From: Panax quinquefolius
Taxonomy: Eukaryota > Streptophyta > Magnoliopsida > Apiales > Araliaceae
Reading direction: 5' to 3'
Length of the DNA: 64,000 nucleotides
Assembly (NCBI GenBank): GCA_020205615.1
Contig: JAINUW010000512.1
Location: 248,001-312,000 of the forward strand
The notes under the pieces were generated by a model. The model was not told the origin of the DNA. It ran no database searches and was given only the letters and a program-made list of their open reading frames with translations. Each line of letters opens with the position of its first letter. The stretch's first letter is position 1. Positions 21,001 through 31,892 of the stretch are shown in pieces. The position numbers and the translations under genes were made by a program.

Positions 21001-21858
21001 TGATCATGGAAGCCAAAAAAAAGAAGAAAGAAAGAAAGAAAAGAAGAAGGTGCAAATCTAAGGAAATCTAACTAAATATATGATTCACCCAAGATATACT
21101 ATGACAACTATAATTGTTTCTCTAAGCATAAACCCTATCTTTCTTTCTCTTTTTAAAGTCAACTCTCATACCCTTACATTTATTAGCAAGCAATGCAACT
21201 ACATAAATTCACTGAGCTAATAATACTTTAAATATCAAGCAAACAATCAATACTCAAAATTCAATTATCAGCAACAAATCAAATACAGAAGAAATTATGA
21301 AAATTAAAGCCAGTAATAAATGAAATAAAACCAAAGTTGCAAAAGCCAAACCATCCATAGGCCAGCATATACAAGAACTAATCTGTGTCTATTGAGTACA
21401 TAACCAATACTGTTAGTTCAAACTTCCAAATATAGTAATCTGACAACAAAAACTTAAACCAAATAATCCTCTAGCTCAACAACAAATTTCACATCTAATG
21501 CAATTAAGATGATAAGTCTGAAGGATTAATTTCCATTGTTATTGATCTTCACTCAAATAAACATCATGCAAAAAAATGTATTGAAAAGCGAAATAAAGAT
21601 TAGATCTGCGGAATGTTTCAAAAAAACAAACACAACACAAATAGATCTGTGTATAAAGAAGAAAGAGGGGGAGAAAAAGTACGCAGATCCTTGATTGTAG
21701 ATATCGATGGAGACGGAAATTCGCTCGGCGCCGGATTTGAGGCTGTTGGGAGTGGCTTTCTTGTGCGCCACTATGAAAGGACCTTCACCGCAGCTCACTA
21801 GGCTCGATGACACCAACAGCAGAGCTATTATCAGGTACTTCGCCATCAAATTCTTCAT
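18044..21858 (-). CDS. Translocon-associated protein subunit beta (TRAP-beta / SSR-beta)
   Basis: Six exons on the minus strand: 21858-21683, 19314-19216, 19112-19004, 18907-18836, a 6-nt microexon 18713-18708, and 18163-18044; 193 aa. TRAP-beta is a single-pass ER membrane subunit of the translocon-associated complex that helps nascent chains enter the Sec61 channel. Seen: signal peptide MKNLMAKYLIIALLLVSSSLVSC (1-23), lumenal motifs (VAHKKATPNSLKSG, IDIYNQGSATAYDVSLTDDSW, LDSGALLSHSFELE, FYGAPAVIKFRIPTKAALQEAYSTPLLPLD), a transmembrane segment at about 162-179 (SLISVISIVVLFIYLVAT) and a Lys-rich cytosolic tail ending GGKKKR. An in-frame ATG 51 bases upstream exists (21909), but it puts polar residues before the signal peptide, so 21858 is chosen. 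Intron 1 (2.4 kb) holds a GTTCTAAAA-ended element. Confidence 0.95.
18708..18713 (-). other. 6-nt microexon of TRAP-beta (Ala-Lys)
   Basis: On the minus strand the sequence reads atttcag|gctaag|gtatgg: a full acceptor, six bases GCT AAG, and a full donor. Both neighbouring introns are phase 0. Joining exon 4 directly to exon 5 would give FDW-RLLGKYG. Plant TRAP-beta proteins have two residues, AK, between these motifs, and the microexon supplies exactly these. Confidence 0.8.
19545..20268. mobile_element. GTTCTAAAA-ended element with GC-rich termini, copy 1 (TRAP-beta intron 1)
   Basis: Perfect 9-bp inverted ends (gttctaaaa at 19545, ttttagaac ending 20268). Inside each end is a GC-rich block full of cgcctaggc/ggcgcc-type palindromes, and the 500-base AT-rich core has no reading frame. 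The core is collinear with 53630-54360, for example gttgtagcatatcaaatcac and caaaatggataattttatta. Non-autonomous. No clear target duplication beyond attaa-like similarity. Superfamily unknown. Confidence 0.65.
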
Positions 21859-22440
21859 TTTGTTCGAATTGCTACTTCTCGTTCTGGTTAATTGCGGAGA
21901 GATATTCAATTTTCACAAACAATAATAAAGAAAGAGGTGCAAGTAGAATCGAACAAAATAGGGTTCGTACCGTAATTTTGGTCTACAACGAGTTCGTTGG
22001 CTGGTGACTGTACCAAAAACAAACCAGTCGGTCCACTCTCCACAGGGAAGAAAAGTTTTTGCAAACAAACAAAGACGGTGAGTTGTTGCCAACAGGAAAT
22101 CGCCACGTCATTATTAATCAGACTTGGGGCATCAAATTGGGCTGGAATGATAGGCCGATAAAATAAAGTTGTGGTTAGGCCCGTTGTTCCTCCCTTTGCT
22201 TTATTGTAATTAGAAAAACTAGAAAGAATAGTACTACAATTTTTTAAGGGTTCTTTACATAAGTATACAACAAATAGAAAATAATTATAAGAATAGTGTA
22301 TCAATCAAATAATTATATTAACAGTGAAAAACTGTATAATAATATCAACAATAGTGCAATACACATCCTTATATCCAATGCAACAAAAAAAAAACCCTTA
22401 ATTCAAGGAGAAAACTACTCCAATTAGATTGGCAGTTACC
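21859..22440 (-). promoter_or_regulatory. TRAP-beta 5' flank
   Basis: Leader and promoter region of TRAP-beta on the minus strand. There is a stretch of mixed composition without reading frames of interest. A CCAAT- or TATA-box cannot be assigned reliably. Confidence 0.35.
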
Positions 22441-22616
22441 AACTAACCCAAATACTCAAAAATCACGTCGCCAACGACGAAGAACAAAAAGGAAACTTCA
22501 TAGATGATTTTCTTCGTCCTCAACCATTCACTGTTATCATTTTCTCTCTTCTTCTTTAGCTTGAACCTTCTCTGCTCCGACCTCATTCCTCTACTACAAC
22601 CATGTCCACGTTTATA

Positions 22617-22975
22617 CCAAGGTAACCAATAAAAATAGAAACCTTTGCATAGAAAGAGAGAGATAAGAGAGTGATGTGTAATGTAATATTGATAACCAAA
22701 CATTTGTATTTGCAAGAGTAACCAAACATTTATACCAATGTAACCAAACCTTTATACCAAGGTAACCAAATCTACCTCCACACCTGCAGTAGTATGAATT
22801 TGTTACAATTTCATGAAGGTAAATAAAAATAGAACAATTGCATAGGAAAGAGAGAGATAAGAGAGTGATGTGTAATGTAATATTGATAACCAAACATTTA
22901 TACCAAGGTAATCAAACCTTTATACCAAGGTAACCAAATCTACCTCAACACCTGTAGTATGAATTTGTTACTTTG
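22617..22975. repeat. Tandem duplication of about 198 bp
   Basis: Two head-to-tail copies: 'gcatagRaaagagagagataagagagtgatgtgtaatgtaatattgataaccaaacattt' occurs at about 22645 and 22842. Each is followed by 'taccaaggtaaYcaaacctttataccaaggtaaccaaatctacct', and each of these tails is itself built from a 20-base subrepeat. It lies directly beside the kinase fragment. Confidence 0.8.
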
Positions 22976-23059
22976 GTCTAAAAGTTTAGCAACCAATTTG
23001 ATGAAGGTTTGACTACTAATTGTATCACATTCAAAAAAAAAACAGAGATTGATCCTGAA

Positions 23060-23320
23060 AACCTACCCACTTGATCAGTTACTTCTGTATGTGAAGGAGC
23101 AAAATTATCTCCGGACTCTACAGTCAACGAAGTCCTAGATGCAACTAAACCAGAGATTGATGACAAGTTGGTTCTGGTTGAAATCATGAAAATATCATCA
23201 TATTTCTTCCCGGCCTTTGTCCATCCAACGCCTGGCACCAATGGCCCTGAATATGAAGCTCTGTTTGGAGGAACAAAATATGCAAGAACAATATACAGAG
23301 CCATTGATTTGAAATTCAAG
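23060..23320 (-). pseudogene. 3'-terminal fragment of a CDK-like Ser/Thr kinase gene (At1g54610 type)
   Basis: On the minus strand the translation includes RASYSGPLVPGVGWTKAGKKYDD, STRTNLSSISGLVASRTSL and DQVGRFSGS, the non-catalytic C-terminal region of plant CDK-like protein kinases of the At1g54610 type. Homology begins exactly after a splice acceptor (tttgttcctccaaacag|agcttc, exon start 23260) with a pyrimidine-rich tract before it, and is lost after GRFSGS, before the family's usual stop. The kinase domain is absent from the window. This is therefore a genomic fragment (intron end plus part of the last exon), not a working gene. The family call rests on memory of the motif, not on a search. 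Confidence 0.6.
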
Positions 23321-23877
23321 TGATTGATAATCTAAAGAAACCTCCGGAAAAAAGCAGATCCTTCGATAAAGATATGAGATGAGAATGGAGAAAGAGAGGA
23401 TAGTGAAAGTAACGAAGAATAAGAAAAAGAAAAAAAGTAACAACATTAGTTGCTGAGAAGAAAGGGGATTAGATGAGAGTAGAAATTGAAACCCTATCAA
23501 ATATATTTTGGTGATCTCTCTCTACGTAAATCATGACTGTGAACCCTTGGTTTGGGCCAAATGTATTATTTTTATAAATAAATATAGGAAATGTAATACT
23601 TTTATAATTATTTTATGAGTGTACTATTGTTGTAATTATTTTTAAAAATGTAATAAAAAATGTAATTGTTCCATTTTTTAAAGAAAATTGAAAGGGCCAC
23701 ATTATTTTCTGATATTTTTACACCGGGCTCGCATATTAATTAATAAAAATTTGACACGTTGACTAATATTTGAATCCTATATATGAAAATATCAAAAAAT
23801 AATGTGAAAATAACGATTTTCAATTGAAATAGTCCGATAAGAGAAACATCAATACATTGAAATTTAAAATATGAAGG

Positions 23878-23880
<3 letters not shown>

Positions 23881-23938
<58 letters not shown>
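23881..23938. repeat. (TA)n microsatellite
   Basis: 29 uninterrupted TA units in AT-rich intergenic DNA. Confidence 0.97.
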
Positions 23939-23941
<3 letters not shown>

Positions 23942-23964
23942 GAATAAAATAAGCAAAACACATT

Positions 23965-24530
23965 TAGACCTGACAAAATATGGTTATGGGTTGTTTTTGG
24001 TTTTCAAAATATGGTTATGGTTCCATTTAAGAACTATTAACCATTTTTAATATGGGTTGGAACCATATGGTTATGGTTAAAAACCATATTAACTATTTTA
24101 AGATATTTTGACTTTTAAACAAAATTTTAATATTAAAATTTAAAATTTTTAATATTAAAATTTTAATATTAAATTTTATTAATCGCTTAATATTAAATTT
24201 TTTTGGGAGGGAGTGGTGGGGGGTGGGGTGGGGTGGAGTGAGGAGTGGGGTGGGGTGGTAAGAGTGTATACATAATCACATAATATTATTTTTTTTGGGT
24301 GCGGGTGTTGGTGGGGGTGGTTGAGCTTCTTGAATATGTAAATATGGATGGAAAGAACTTTTGATTTGAATTTAGAATAAAATATGGGTCGAAAAATGGT
24401 TAACCGGGTTGGAACTATATTTCTTTTTTAAAATATGGTTCCAAACTTTAACCAACTCAAATAAATAAAAATAGTTAACCAACCCATTTGATTCCAGTTA
24501 ATATGGGTTGACCCGACAGTTAACCAATTG
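23965..24530. repeat. ATGGTT-rich segment with a central G-rich tract
   Basis: Both sides carry many forms of 'aatatggttatggtt', 'ttaaccatttttaatatgggttggaacc' and their complements (aaccaacccattt), giving an inverted-repeat character, possibly a decayed MITE. The middle (24204-24259) is a G-rich strand with runs of three to six G separated by one to three bases. No gene seen. Confidence 0.45.
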
Positions 24531-24724
24531 TATTGTCAAGTTTAAACATATCTCATGAAAATGAAACTTTAGGGAAATTTCGTGAAAATTTTGAATTTTG
24601 ATGGTGTAATTGTTCATAATTACCCCTTCTATATATGTAATACTCAACATAATGAGAAAGAGAGAGGTTATAACATTTAACAACCGTATTCCTCTAAAAA
24701 CATTAAGTAAATACGACATCTAAT

Positions 24725-25349
24725 CAGTGGCGGAATTAAAATATTTTTAGAAGGATCAAAATACATCAATAAAAAAATTATTTATTGACGTTTGGAGTAC
24801 TTCTTTTAAATTTATTTTGACCAATTATAGTATTTCACAACATCTTATTCCAGCCCTTGTCAACTTTTGAGTTGTGAGTTTAATGACTTTAAATATATAT
24901 ATTTTTTAATTTTTCCTGAACTATGAGACTATTAATTAGATTTTAAAATTTTTAGTCAATTGATTAGCTACTTTTATAGATAAATTATAAATTATAATAC
25001 TATATATTCAAAACCTTATATTGTGGTTCATAAGATTAATTAGCTTGAAAAAAGGAATTCGAGTAACAACAAAAAAATAGAAGAAGAGAAATATAATAAT
25101 CTATAACTACGGTGAACTTATGGTCACTATAGTGGGATCCAAAAAAAGTTATTTTAAATATTTAATTTTTTATTTTAATTAATTTAGAGAGAATTGCTAT
25201 CACATTTTTTTACCTCACTTTAATGATAAAATAAAAACAAAGAAAAAAATAAAATACATAAAAAAATAAATGGAAAGAAAAGCAAATAACTCCCGAAAAT
25301 TTCAAAGTAGGGTCATATGATCCTCTGACCCTCCCTAATTCCGCCTCTG
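24725..25349. mobile_element. Small TIR element (CAGWGGYGGAAT termini), second copy
   Basis: Starts CAGTGGCGGAATTAAAA (24725) and ends with the inverted form ttccgcctctg (25349). The subterminal gggtcatatgatcc at about 25311 matches the copy at 14869-15814. No open reading frame. The internal AT-rich core is shorter than in the other copy. Confidence 0.5.
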
Positions 25350-27084
25350 CATGCAATAGTATTAGTGGATAGTGGATTGCATATATATCACCAGATGTTA
25401 ATGTTTTGTATTAGTGGGTAGTGGATAACTTTTTGATATTATGATATAATTTTTTGATATTTTGACATAACTTTTTAATATTTAATAAAATGAATCGCAA
25501 AATTTCTCAAATATTATTTATAATAACATTTTTTGAGGTTTCTTTGTTTAAAATTGTTGCATGATGACTTCATTTTTAATAGTTGTAAAAAAATCGATGT
25601 AAGTTACTAATGTACCGTCCTATAGGTTTCGTTGGGGTTGAGTTTTGCTCAAAAATTGGAACAATATTCATCGTTGTATATTATTAATAACTAATGGATA
25701 GCCAAATGAAAACAACAAACATAGAAATCAAAACAATGTCAACATTAAACATTATACTATCCAGATTATAAGTTTATTTAGATATCTTTTTAGTCATTTT
25801 TGTTTTTCGCTTTTAAAAAAATATATTATGTTTCCCCTTTTAATTTATTATGTCCTTTTTCTCAATTAAATCACTAATAAGTAACATTACAAAATAAATT
25901 ACAAAAATTTAAACAAAGTAAAAATATAATAGAACACATACTTGAAGAACTTTTATTTGATGGAGTTCTATTCATTATTGCAGAAAAGCCCTAATTTTAT
26001 AAAAGTACAAAAAAGAAGAATCCATAAACAATGACAAAAATTCCTAAAACAATTGTTAAATTTGTGAAATTAAAGAACTAAAATTAAAATATACCTGAAT
26101 TAGTTGCAGATCTTGGTTGCATATTTGCCTGATTTGAATTTGGACTTAGATTTTAGGATTTGATCTGTTGCGATTTGTGAATTTGGAGACTTGGAGTTGT
26201 CCTTGTCCGTTGTTGCTATGTTGCTAAATAAATTACAGATGAAGTACCAAGACAACAAGACTAGTAGACCACAGGTGTGAATGTGGGATTGAAATTTGGT
26301 CCTTAGACACATTAAATAAATTTTAAGACCAAGATAGTGGTCTAGCGGGAATGTGTAAATTTTAAGATAATATTAAATAAAACTAGTGGGATTAACCGAA
26401 TTAGTTTTTTAAGTTTTAAACATGAAATTGTTTCGGGCATAAAATTCAGTGGGGTTAGGTGACCTGCGTGAAAGCGTCCCCGTCTATGATAATAAAATAC
26501 TACTAGATTTGTTCTTTCAAGTGTGTGAGAGAGAGAAGCTAAGTTGAGTGTGTATATTGTAAAGCTAGCCAGTCCTGCACATATTACCCTTAAGATAATG
26601 CAAGCCATGCATATAAATATATGTATATGTATATGCATGTCACATAATGCGTAAACAGGGGTGTTGGCCGCATGTATATATATTCAATTAATGTGGCGCA
26701 GTGGGAGGAAGAAGATCGAGAAAAGAGGGTGTCAAGTTACCCAAGTTGACTGCCTGAAACCAAACCAACATACCAATTAATTACAAGCTAGCTGGCCAGC
26801 CAGCAGGCTGTTAATTTGAAGGAAAGGAGTGGAGTGGAGCAGGCAAGTCATCCTGGGCTACTTACTAAACAACAGCACTCTTATCTTCATGAAAGACCTC
26901 TCCCCCTCAATCTCTAATTTCATTATGAATTATTCAAATTCATGCACGCTTCATTCAATATTTGTGTTTTGATGCTATACACTACTTTTCTAAAAAGACC
27001 TTCTATTTATAGGCACACGCAATGTGTACAATTATTTTTAATTCAAAATCAAAAAATACAACATTTCTATTTGTAGCAACATAT
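25350..27084. other. Intergenic DNA without recognised genes
   Basis: AT-rich DNA. Small open stretches on the minus strand at 26100-26640 show no family motif and no splice-consistent structure. I see no gene. Confidence 0.5.
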
Positions 27085-27339
27085 TACTCCCTCCGTCCCA
27101 AATTAATTGCTCAGTTTTGACTTTTTAAAGTCAAATTGACTATTTTTAAAATTAATAATTAAGTATATATAAATACATTTCTAAAATTATAAAAATTGGG
27201 ATTAGTAATAAATTGTATATACTTTCTTTTGGTTATAATCTCTTTACCTATATTTTAGAAAAAAATAATAAAAATATTAGTTTTAAAAATGGTCATTTGA
27301 CTTTAAAAAGTCAAACCAAGAATTAATTTGGAGACAGTA
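27085..27339. mobile_element. Stowaway-type MITE
   Basis: Begins ctccctccgtcccaaattaatt (27087) and ends with the inverse aattaatttggagacag (27337), with TA on both sides as target duplication. Inner arms also pair (gactttttaaagtcaaa). About 250 bp, AT-rich, no coding capacity: the classic Tc1/mariner-derived Stowaway form. Confidence 0.85.
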
Positions 27340-27418
27340 TAAAATATTTTACAAATGTTGTGAATTTATAATAAAATAACCTAAATAAGTACATAATTTT
27401 ACATACAAAATGCTTATC

Positions 27419-27422
<4 letters not shown>

Positions 27423-27461
<39 letters not shown>
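27423..27461. repeat. (TA)n microsatellite
   Basis: About 19 TA units shortly downstream of the Stowaway MITE. Confidence 0.95.
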
Positions 27462-27463
<2 letters not shown>

Positions 27464-27903
27464 GAGTCGTGGAGGGGTTAAAAAGTATATTTCATCCCCG
27501 ACCTTAAAAGAATGACATAACATTATACGCTTAAATAAAGCAAAGTAAGGAAATATAGGACATAAATAGTAGATTTTACCAAGTGGCCTTTGACACAATA
27601 GTATGACCTAACCATTATAACTATGAGATTGGGAGTTCGATCATGCATGTCAAGAAAAAGGGTGTATGAATTTAAAATTTATTAATATCAAAATTACTTA
27701 ACCCCTATATGATTTAAAAAATAAGGTCCTATTAGGATCGGGATAGGATGGTCCGTTGTGTTCGGGTCTAATTGCCACAAAACCCCCATGGCTTCGATCA
27801 TTCAATTTGCCTCATCCACACCCTTTTTGTTTTTATTTTTGGGCATTCCAGTTGGATAATCTATTGGTGCCTATTAACTAGAATACGAATACAATAAGTC
27901 TAT

Positions 27904-27962
27904 GCGGACAACTTTTTTTGGACCGGAAAATTAGACCGGTCCAATTTTCCGGTTTGTCCCGT
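27904..27962. repeat. GGACCGG palindrome
   Basis: A short nearly perfect hairpin: gcggacaa...ttggaccggaaaatt paired with aattttccggtttgtcccg around agaccggtcc. The same ggaccggaaaattggaccggtccaatttt core starts the MITE at 48610, so this is probably a reduced member of that family. Confidence 0.55.
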
Positions 27963-28189
27963 AGAAGGACTCGTACGAATACAATGTAGTGTAATTATTC
28001 GAATATAATCTTTCTTGATTTGCTTGGACCCAGTGCAATGTAGTGTAATTACTCGCATTTCTAACTTACAGGCCGTCCATGTCTCTATTATGGAGATTTT
28101 TTTTGTCTTTTTAATTTTAAAAATGAAGAAGAAAATGTATGCTTTTAACTCAATCATCTGACCCTTTACCTTCTTCAAGGGAGTCATTA

Positions 28190-29003
28190 GTGTAGGTGTA
28201 GACTAATGAACCCCTGTCACAATCATAGTGTTTATGTAAGAATTGTTTTGTTAAAATTTGAGCATATACTTATGGTGTTGTATAAAGTAATTTTGTTATC
28301 TGTGTGGGTTGATTTAATGGGTTCTAAAAATCAGAGTCTAGTCTTTGTAAGCCAGGCCAACATAAGGCCCCTGTGACACCCATTTGGACAGCAAAATAAG
28401 GGCTGCTAGAATACTCACAAGTCACAACCATGGCAACCGAATTCAGCATATATAACGCATAATCTCACTGGACCACCATAAAAAAACTAACTATATCGAC
28501 CTTTTAGATTTATATATATTTATTATTATCGTGCTTATAATATATTCTTTGTTGATGGGTGAAAAATAAGATGTCAAAGTGTCTAAGTTTATATAATATG
28601 AAACATTTTACTGTTACCCGAGATTTAATAACCAGGAACTCGTCCATTTTATGTTCGTTTTTGTGGTTTAAAATGTATGGTTGTGCAAATTATGTGGTGA
28701 TGGAATATGGATACATGACAGCCATTTGTTGGCTTTATTTGCCTCAATTTCCACCATGAAAAAATAATAATCTTCAAACTTATTCTCCCTTACATTTTAT
28801 TTAATTCTAGTTAAATTAATCATTGTTCCGTGGATGTGATGATGACACAGGAACCTTGTCTCCGAAGAAGAAGAAGAAGAAGAAGAAGAGGGTTTCTGTT
28901 CAATATCTGATGTTACCAGTTTGATTTATGCACCAACAAGTACAAAATATATACTTAAATTTTCCAGTGCAACGCCATTTTTAATATACCTGCTTTATCA
29001 TAA
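28190..29003 (+). promoter_or_regulatory. 5' flank and leader of the CCT gene
   Basis: AT-rich flank. Near its end is a run of eight GAA/AAG triplets (28865-28889), then a short leader. A TAA lies immediately before the ATG at 29004 in frame, which rules out a simple N-terminal extension of exon 1 but not an upstream exon spliced into it. Confidence 0.4.
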
Positions 29004-29817
29004 ATGGTTGAATATTTGAAAAATTCCCCAAGGGACCCAAATCAATCGAGCTGGAAACCAGGGGCAACAACATCAACCAACAATGTAGCCACAACCGGAC
29101 CGTCATCAGAACCCCTGTTGGATGAATCTCCCAAACAAGGAGGTTGCTGCACTTCTTCGAATTCCCAATTAATGGAGCTGCAGCTTCTGACTAGCCGTCA
29201 GAAACCGGCAACAGCCAACTTTGACATGGAGGTGTTGGCACACAAAAGAGGCATTGCAATGTTACGCTATAAGGAGAAAAGGAAAACTCGAAGGCAGTCA
29301 TTGCTCATTTTTCTTTATGATTATATCGTGTTAGATTCAGCTGTCATATTATTCTATATTATTCTGTTGTCTGATCTACTGTCCAACTCCTATCTAGATG
29401 CCACCTAATCTTGAGTTATTTATCCACAACTATTTCGTAATTCGATAAAGTAAGGGAAAATAGTAATACATTAAAAAGACAACAGATGAGACAACATATT
29501 TAAATTAAAAATTGTATGTGTAGTCCTTTTCCTCATTATTTCATTACGGGTATTAATGCCTTTTGACATTATACCTCGACGTGAATTGATTTTTTATTTT
29601 AAAAAAAAGACGACTACGAACATACAATCACCTTTACTCTCTTTGTAAAAATGCACAAGGTAGATTATGTTTTCATGTTAATTTTGTTAATATTGTCGAC
29701 AGATACGATAAACAAATTCGTTACGCCTCACGGAAGGCTAGAGCTGATACTAGAAAGCGAGTGAAGGGGCGGTTTGTGAAGTCGAGTGAAACTCCTGATA
29801 TTGGAAGTAGCAGCTAA
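29004..29817 (+). CDS. Short CCT-domain protein (CMF type)
   Basis: Two exons, 29004-29293 and 29703-29817, give 134 aa. Residues 77-126 form a CCT (CONSTANS, CO-like, TOC1) motif: [20 protein letters not shown] at the end of exon 1 joined to [20 protein letters not shown] and KGRFVKSSE in exon 2. CCT motifs act in the nucleus, in flowering-time, clock and stress regulators, through DNA and NF-Y contacts. No B-box or receiver domain is present, so this is a CCT-motif-family protein rather than CONSTANS or a PRR. The N-terminal 75 residues are Ser/Pro/Gln-rich with GGCCTSSN. The intron splits the CCT motif and appears to start with GC (cgaag|gcagtc). It is shorter than most relatives, so either an upstream exon is missed or the gene is 5'-truncated. 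Confidence 0.75.
29294..29702 (+). other. GC-AG intron of the CCT gene
   Basis: The donor is AAG|GCAGTC at 29293/29294 and the acceptor GTCGACAG|ATACG at 29702/29703. This gives an uninterrupted [14 protein letters not shown] donor three bases downstream (29297) would insert one Gln into the conserved motif, which is less likely. Confidence 0.6.
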
Positions 29818-30956
29818 ATTATAGCATGTATTTTCTGGTGAAGATCGAGTATGAATTTTCCTGTTTCTGCATTTTTTTGTAGTTCCATCTGTATCATATT
29901 ACGTTACTAGGGAGTAGGGAGTATTTGTTTTGTGTTATTGTTGTTGCGAAGGACGCCTATTCAGGCAGGGGCATCTAAAAATGCATGTAAATTGTATTAC
30001 CATAATTTTGTTACAAAGAAATATGGCCAACTTTTAATTCTAGATTTTAACTATATATCATCCTACTATTTTTCTTTGCACACGTTATACCCAATGTTTT
30101 GTTGAAACCACAAACATCTTTTGAGGTTAATATTAGTGCGCGCACCTCAGTTCCCATAAGGCCTTGTTCCCTACATACTTTCTTATTTTTATAATGTGAT
30201 TACTTGCTTGTGTTCTAGCATAGACTATAACCTATATAACTAAGGATGTAAATAAAACGAGTCGAGTATTGAGTTGTCCAGATTTGGTTCACAAAATTTA
30301 TTAAGTATAAAATAAGGTTTGATTGAAACTCGTTTAACTACCGAATCAAGCACGATCTCGAATCGAGCCCGAAAAGTTTGAATTTTTCAAACTAATGATC
30401 CGAGTATCAATAGAAAATAACAATTTGAGGAGGTTCGACTAAATTATCGAACTTTAAAATTTGCTCAAAAAATCGAGCCTGAAATATTTGCTCATTTTAC
30501 AGCTTTACCTATAACCAACCAAAAATCCAAAAATGAGAGCCACTTAACTTCTTTCACACATTTCTATTTGCCTACCTTGTCTAAATTATGAATTTTCTCA
30601 GGATATGACAAACTTTACACTCTGTTTTTGAGTTTTGAACAGAAAAAAAAAGAATAGAAAACTTAAATTAGAACAAAAAAGAAAAGAATAGAAAACTTAA
30701 AGTTTTCCTTTGTGTTATTTCTGAATTTTTAATAGAAAAGAATAGAAAATTTAAAATTAAGGACATGAGTTGTAATTTAAAATTTATTATATTAAAAGTT
30801 GAGTATAATATGAGAATTATAAAAATATTACTTATTCTAATTTCTTTTTCGTCCAAATCATGCCAATTTTGAACGAAAAACTTTGGCAGGAAAAGTGGCC
30901 ATGTTTTATATCCATTTCTTTTCTTTTCCGTATATTAAAAAACTCAGAAACATAAG
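29818..30956. other. CCT gene 3' flank and intergenic DNA
   Basis: 3'UTR, then AT-rich DNA with a degenerate cgagtcgag/tcgaatcgagcc-type repeat at 30260-30480 and three copies of 'agaatagaaaacttaaa'-like sequence at 30650-30760. No gene seen. Confidence 0.45.
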
Positions 30957-31551
30957 TGTTAACGCCAAGATCTTCTGCCACGTCCCAATCACGTAAGACA
31001 TTTCCGATCCTACACAATAAAAACACAAATAACACCAAAAGCTTGACAATATGGGACCGGTTGGGGATAGCAAAGAGTGAGTCAAGATCAGTAATTCTAA
31101 GGGTTAACAATGGAGGATAAAAATGTCTAGTGTTAGAGAGATAAGAAAAATGTGTTTTGTGTGTATGCGTACCTTTTTTTGGAGATTTTCTTGCTATGAT
31201 ATAATACAAGACTCGGTTTCTTGTGCCACTGACCCTCCTGACCCTACCTACTGCAGGTAGTTTTCCTGTTAATCCCATCCCCCTTGTCCACCACTAACCA
31301 ACTGTCCAATCCTCATTAATGCGATGTAAGATATCAGCCAGCCATATCTTTGTCATCATCACCGGTCAAAGATGTAGATATTTAAATATCTGATGGGTCG
31401 GTTCAATAATTCAGAAGACTTTGTAAGACCCAATCAAGATAATCCAATGAATTAGTCTAATAACAAGGCCCAATAATAATGACCCAAGAGAATAACCAAA
31501 TAAGTAGGCCCAACCAGTCCGACCCACTATGTAAAATATCATGACCCAACA
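30957..31551 (-). mobile_element. Family B LTR, copy 1 (3' LTR in minus orientation)
   Basis: Runs TGTTAACGCCAAGATC...CATGACCCAACA on the plus strand (TG...CA at both ends in either reading). It is collinear in reverse with 47442-48061 and in the same sense with 63560-64000. The base-side neighbour on the plus strand (ttgccccccagtcttttatt) is, on the minus strand, a purine-rich tract directly before TGTTGGGTC, which sets the element orientation to minus. Confidence 0.75.
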
Positions 31552-31587
31552 TTGCCCCCCAGTCTTTTATTAAACATGATGTTTAAT

Positions 31588-31653
31588 GAAAGAGTATAAA
31601 TAGCATCGGGAAAGAGTATAAATGGCATCGGAAAAGAGTATAAATGGCATCGG
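31588..31653 (+). repeat. Three tandem 22-bp units each holding a TATA-box-like sequence
   Basis: Units at 31588, 31610 and 31632: gaaagagtataaatRgcatcgg. Each holds TATAAAT. Copy 2 of family B has a single related unit (on its opposite strand near 47390). The array lies upstream of the plus-strand coiled-coil frame. Confidence 0.85.
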
Positions 31654-31892
31654 TCCAAGGCAAAAGGATTTATAATAAAGTCAATAAAGGCCCAAAATAT
31701 AGCTTATCGAAGCCCATCTGATGAACATCAAATAACAACATAAATTAAGATTGGAAGTCCATTTAAAGAGCCTGCTCCAGCCGAACATACAACAACAAAT
31801 ATTTCACCGCCTCCCGAACAATCAGACCTTCGCCACAAAAACCATCCTAATCTGAATCTAGGCCCGAAGCTGTGTCAACACCGATGATCATC

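Noticed and set aside
22443..22893. Minus-strand open frames with Tyr/Ser/Leu-rich peptides
   Set aside because: They read through the 198-bp tandem duplication; the repeated peptide pieces are repeat artefacts.
26100..26638. Two minus-strand open frames of 70 and 98 codons
   Set aside because: No family motif, AT-rich composition like the intergenic DNA around them, and no splice-consistent partners.
29294..29408. Read-through of the CCT exon to a hydrophobic tail (a 134-codon unspliced frame)
   Set aside because: The CCT motif is completed in the downstream exon, so the tail is intron sequence. By coincidence the spliced form is also 134 residues.
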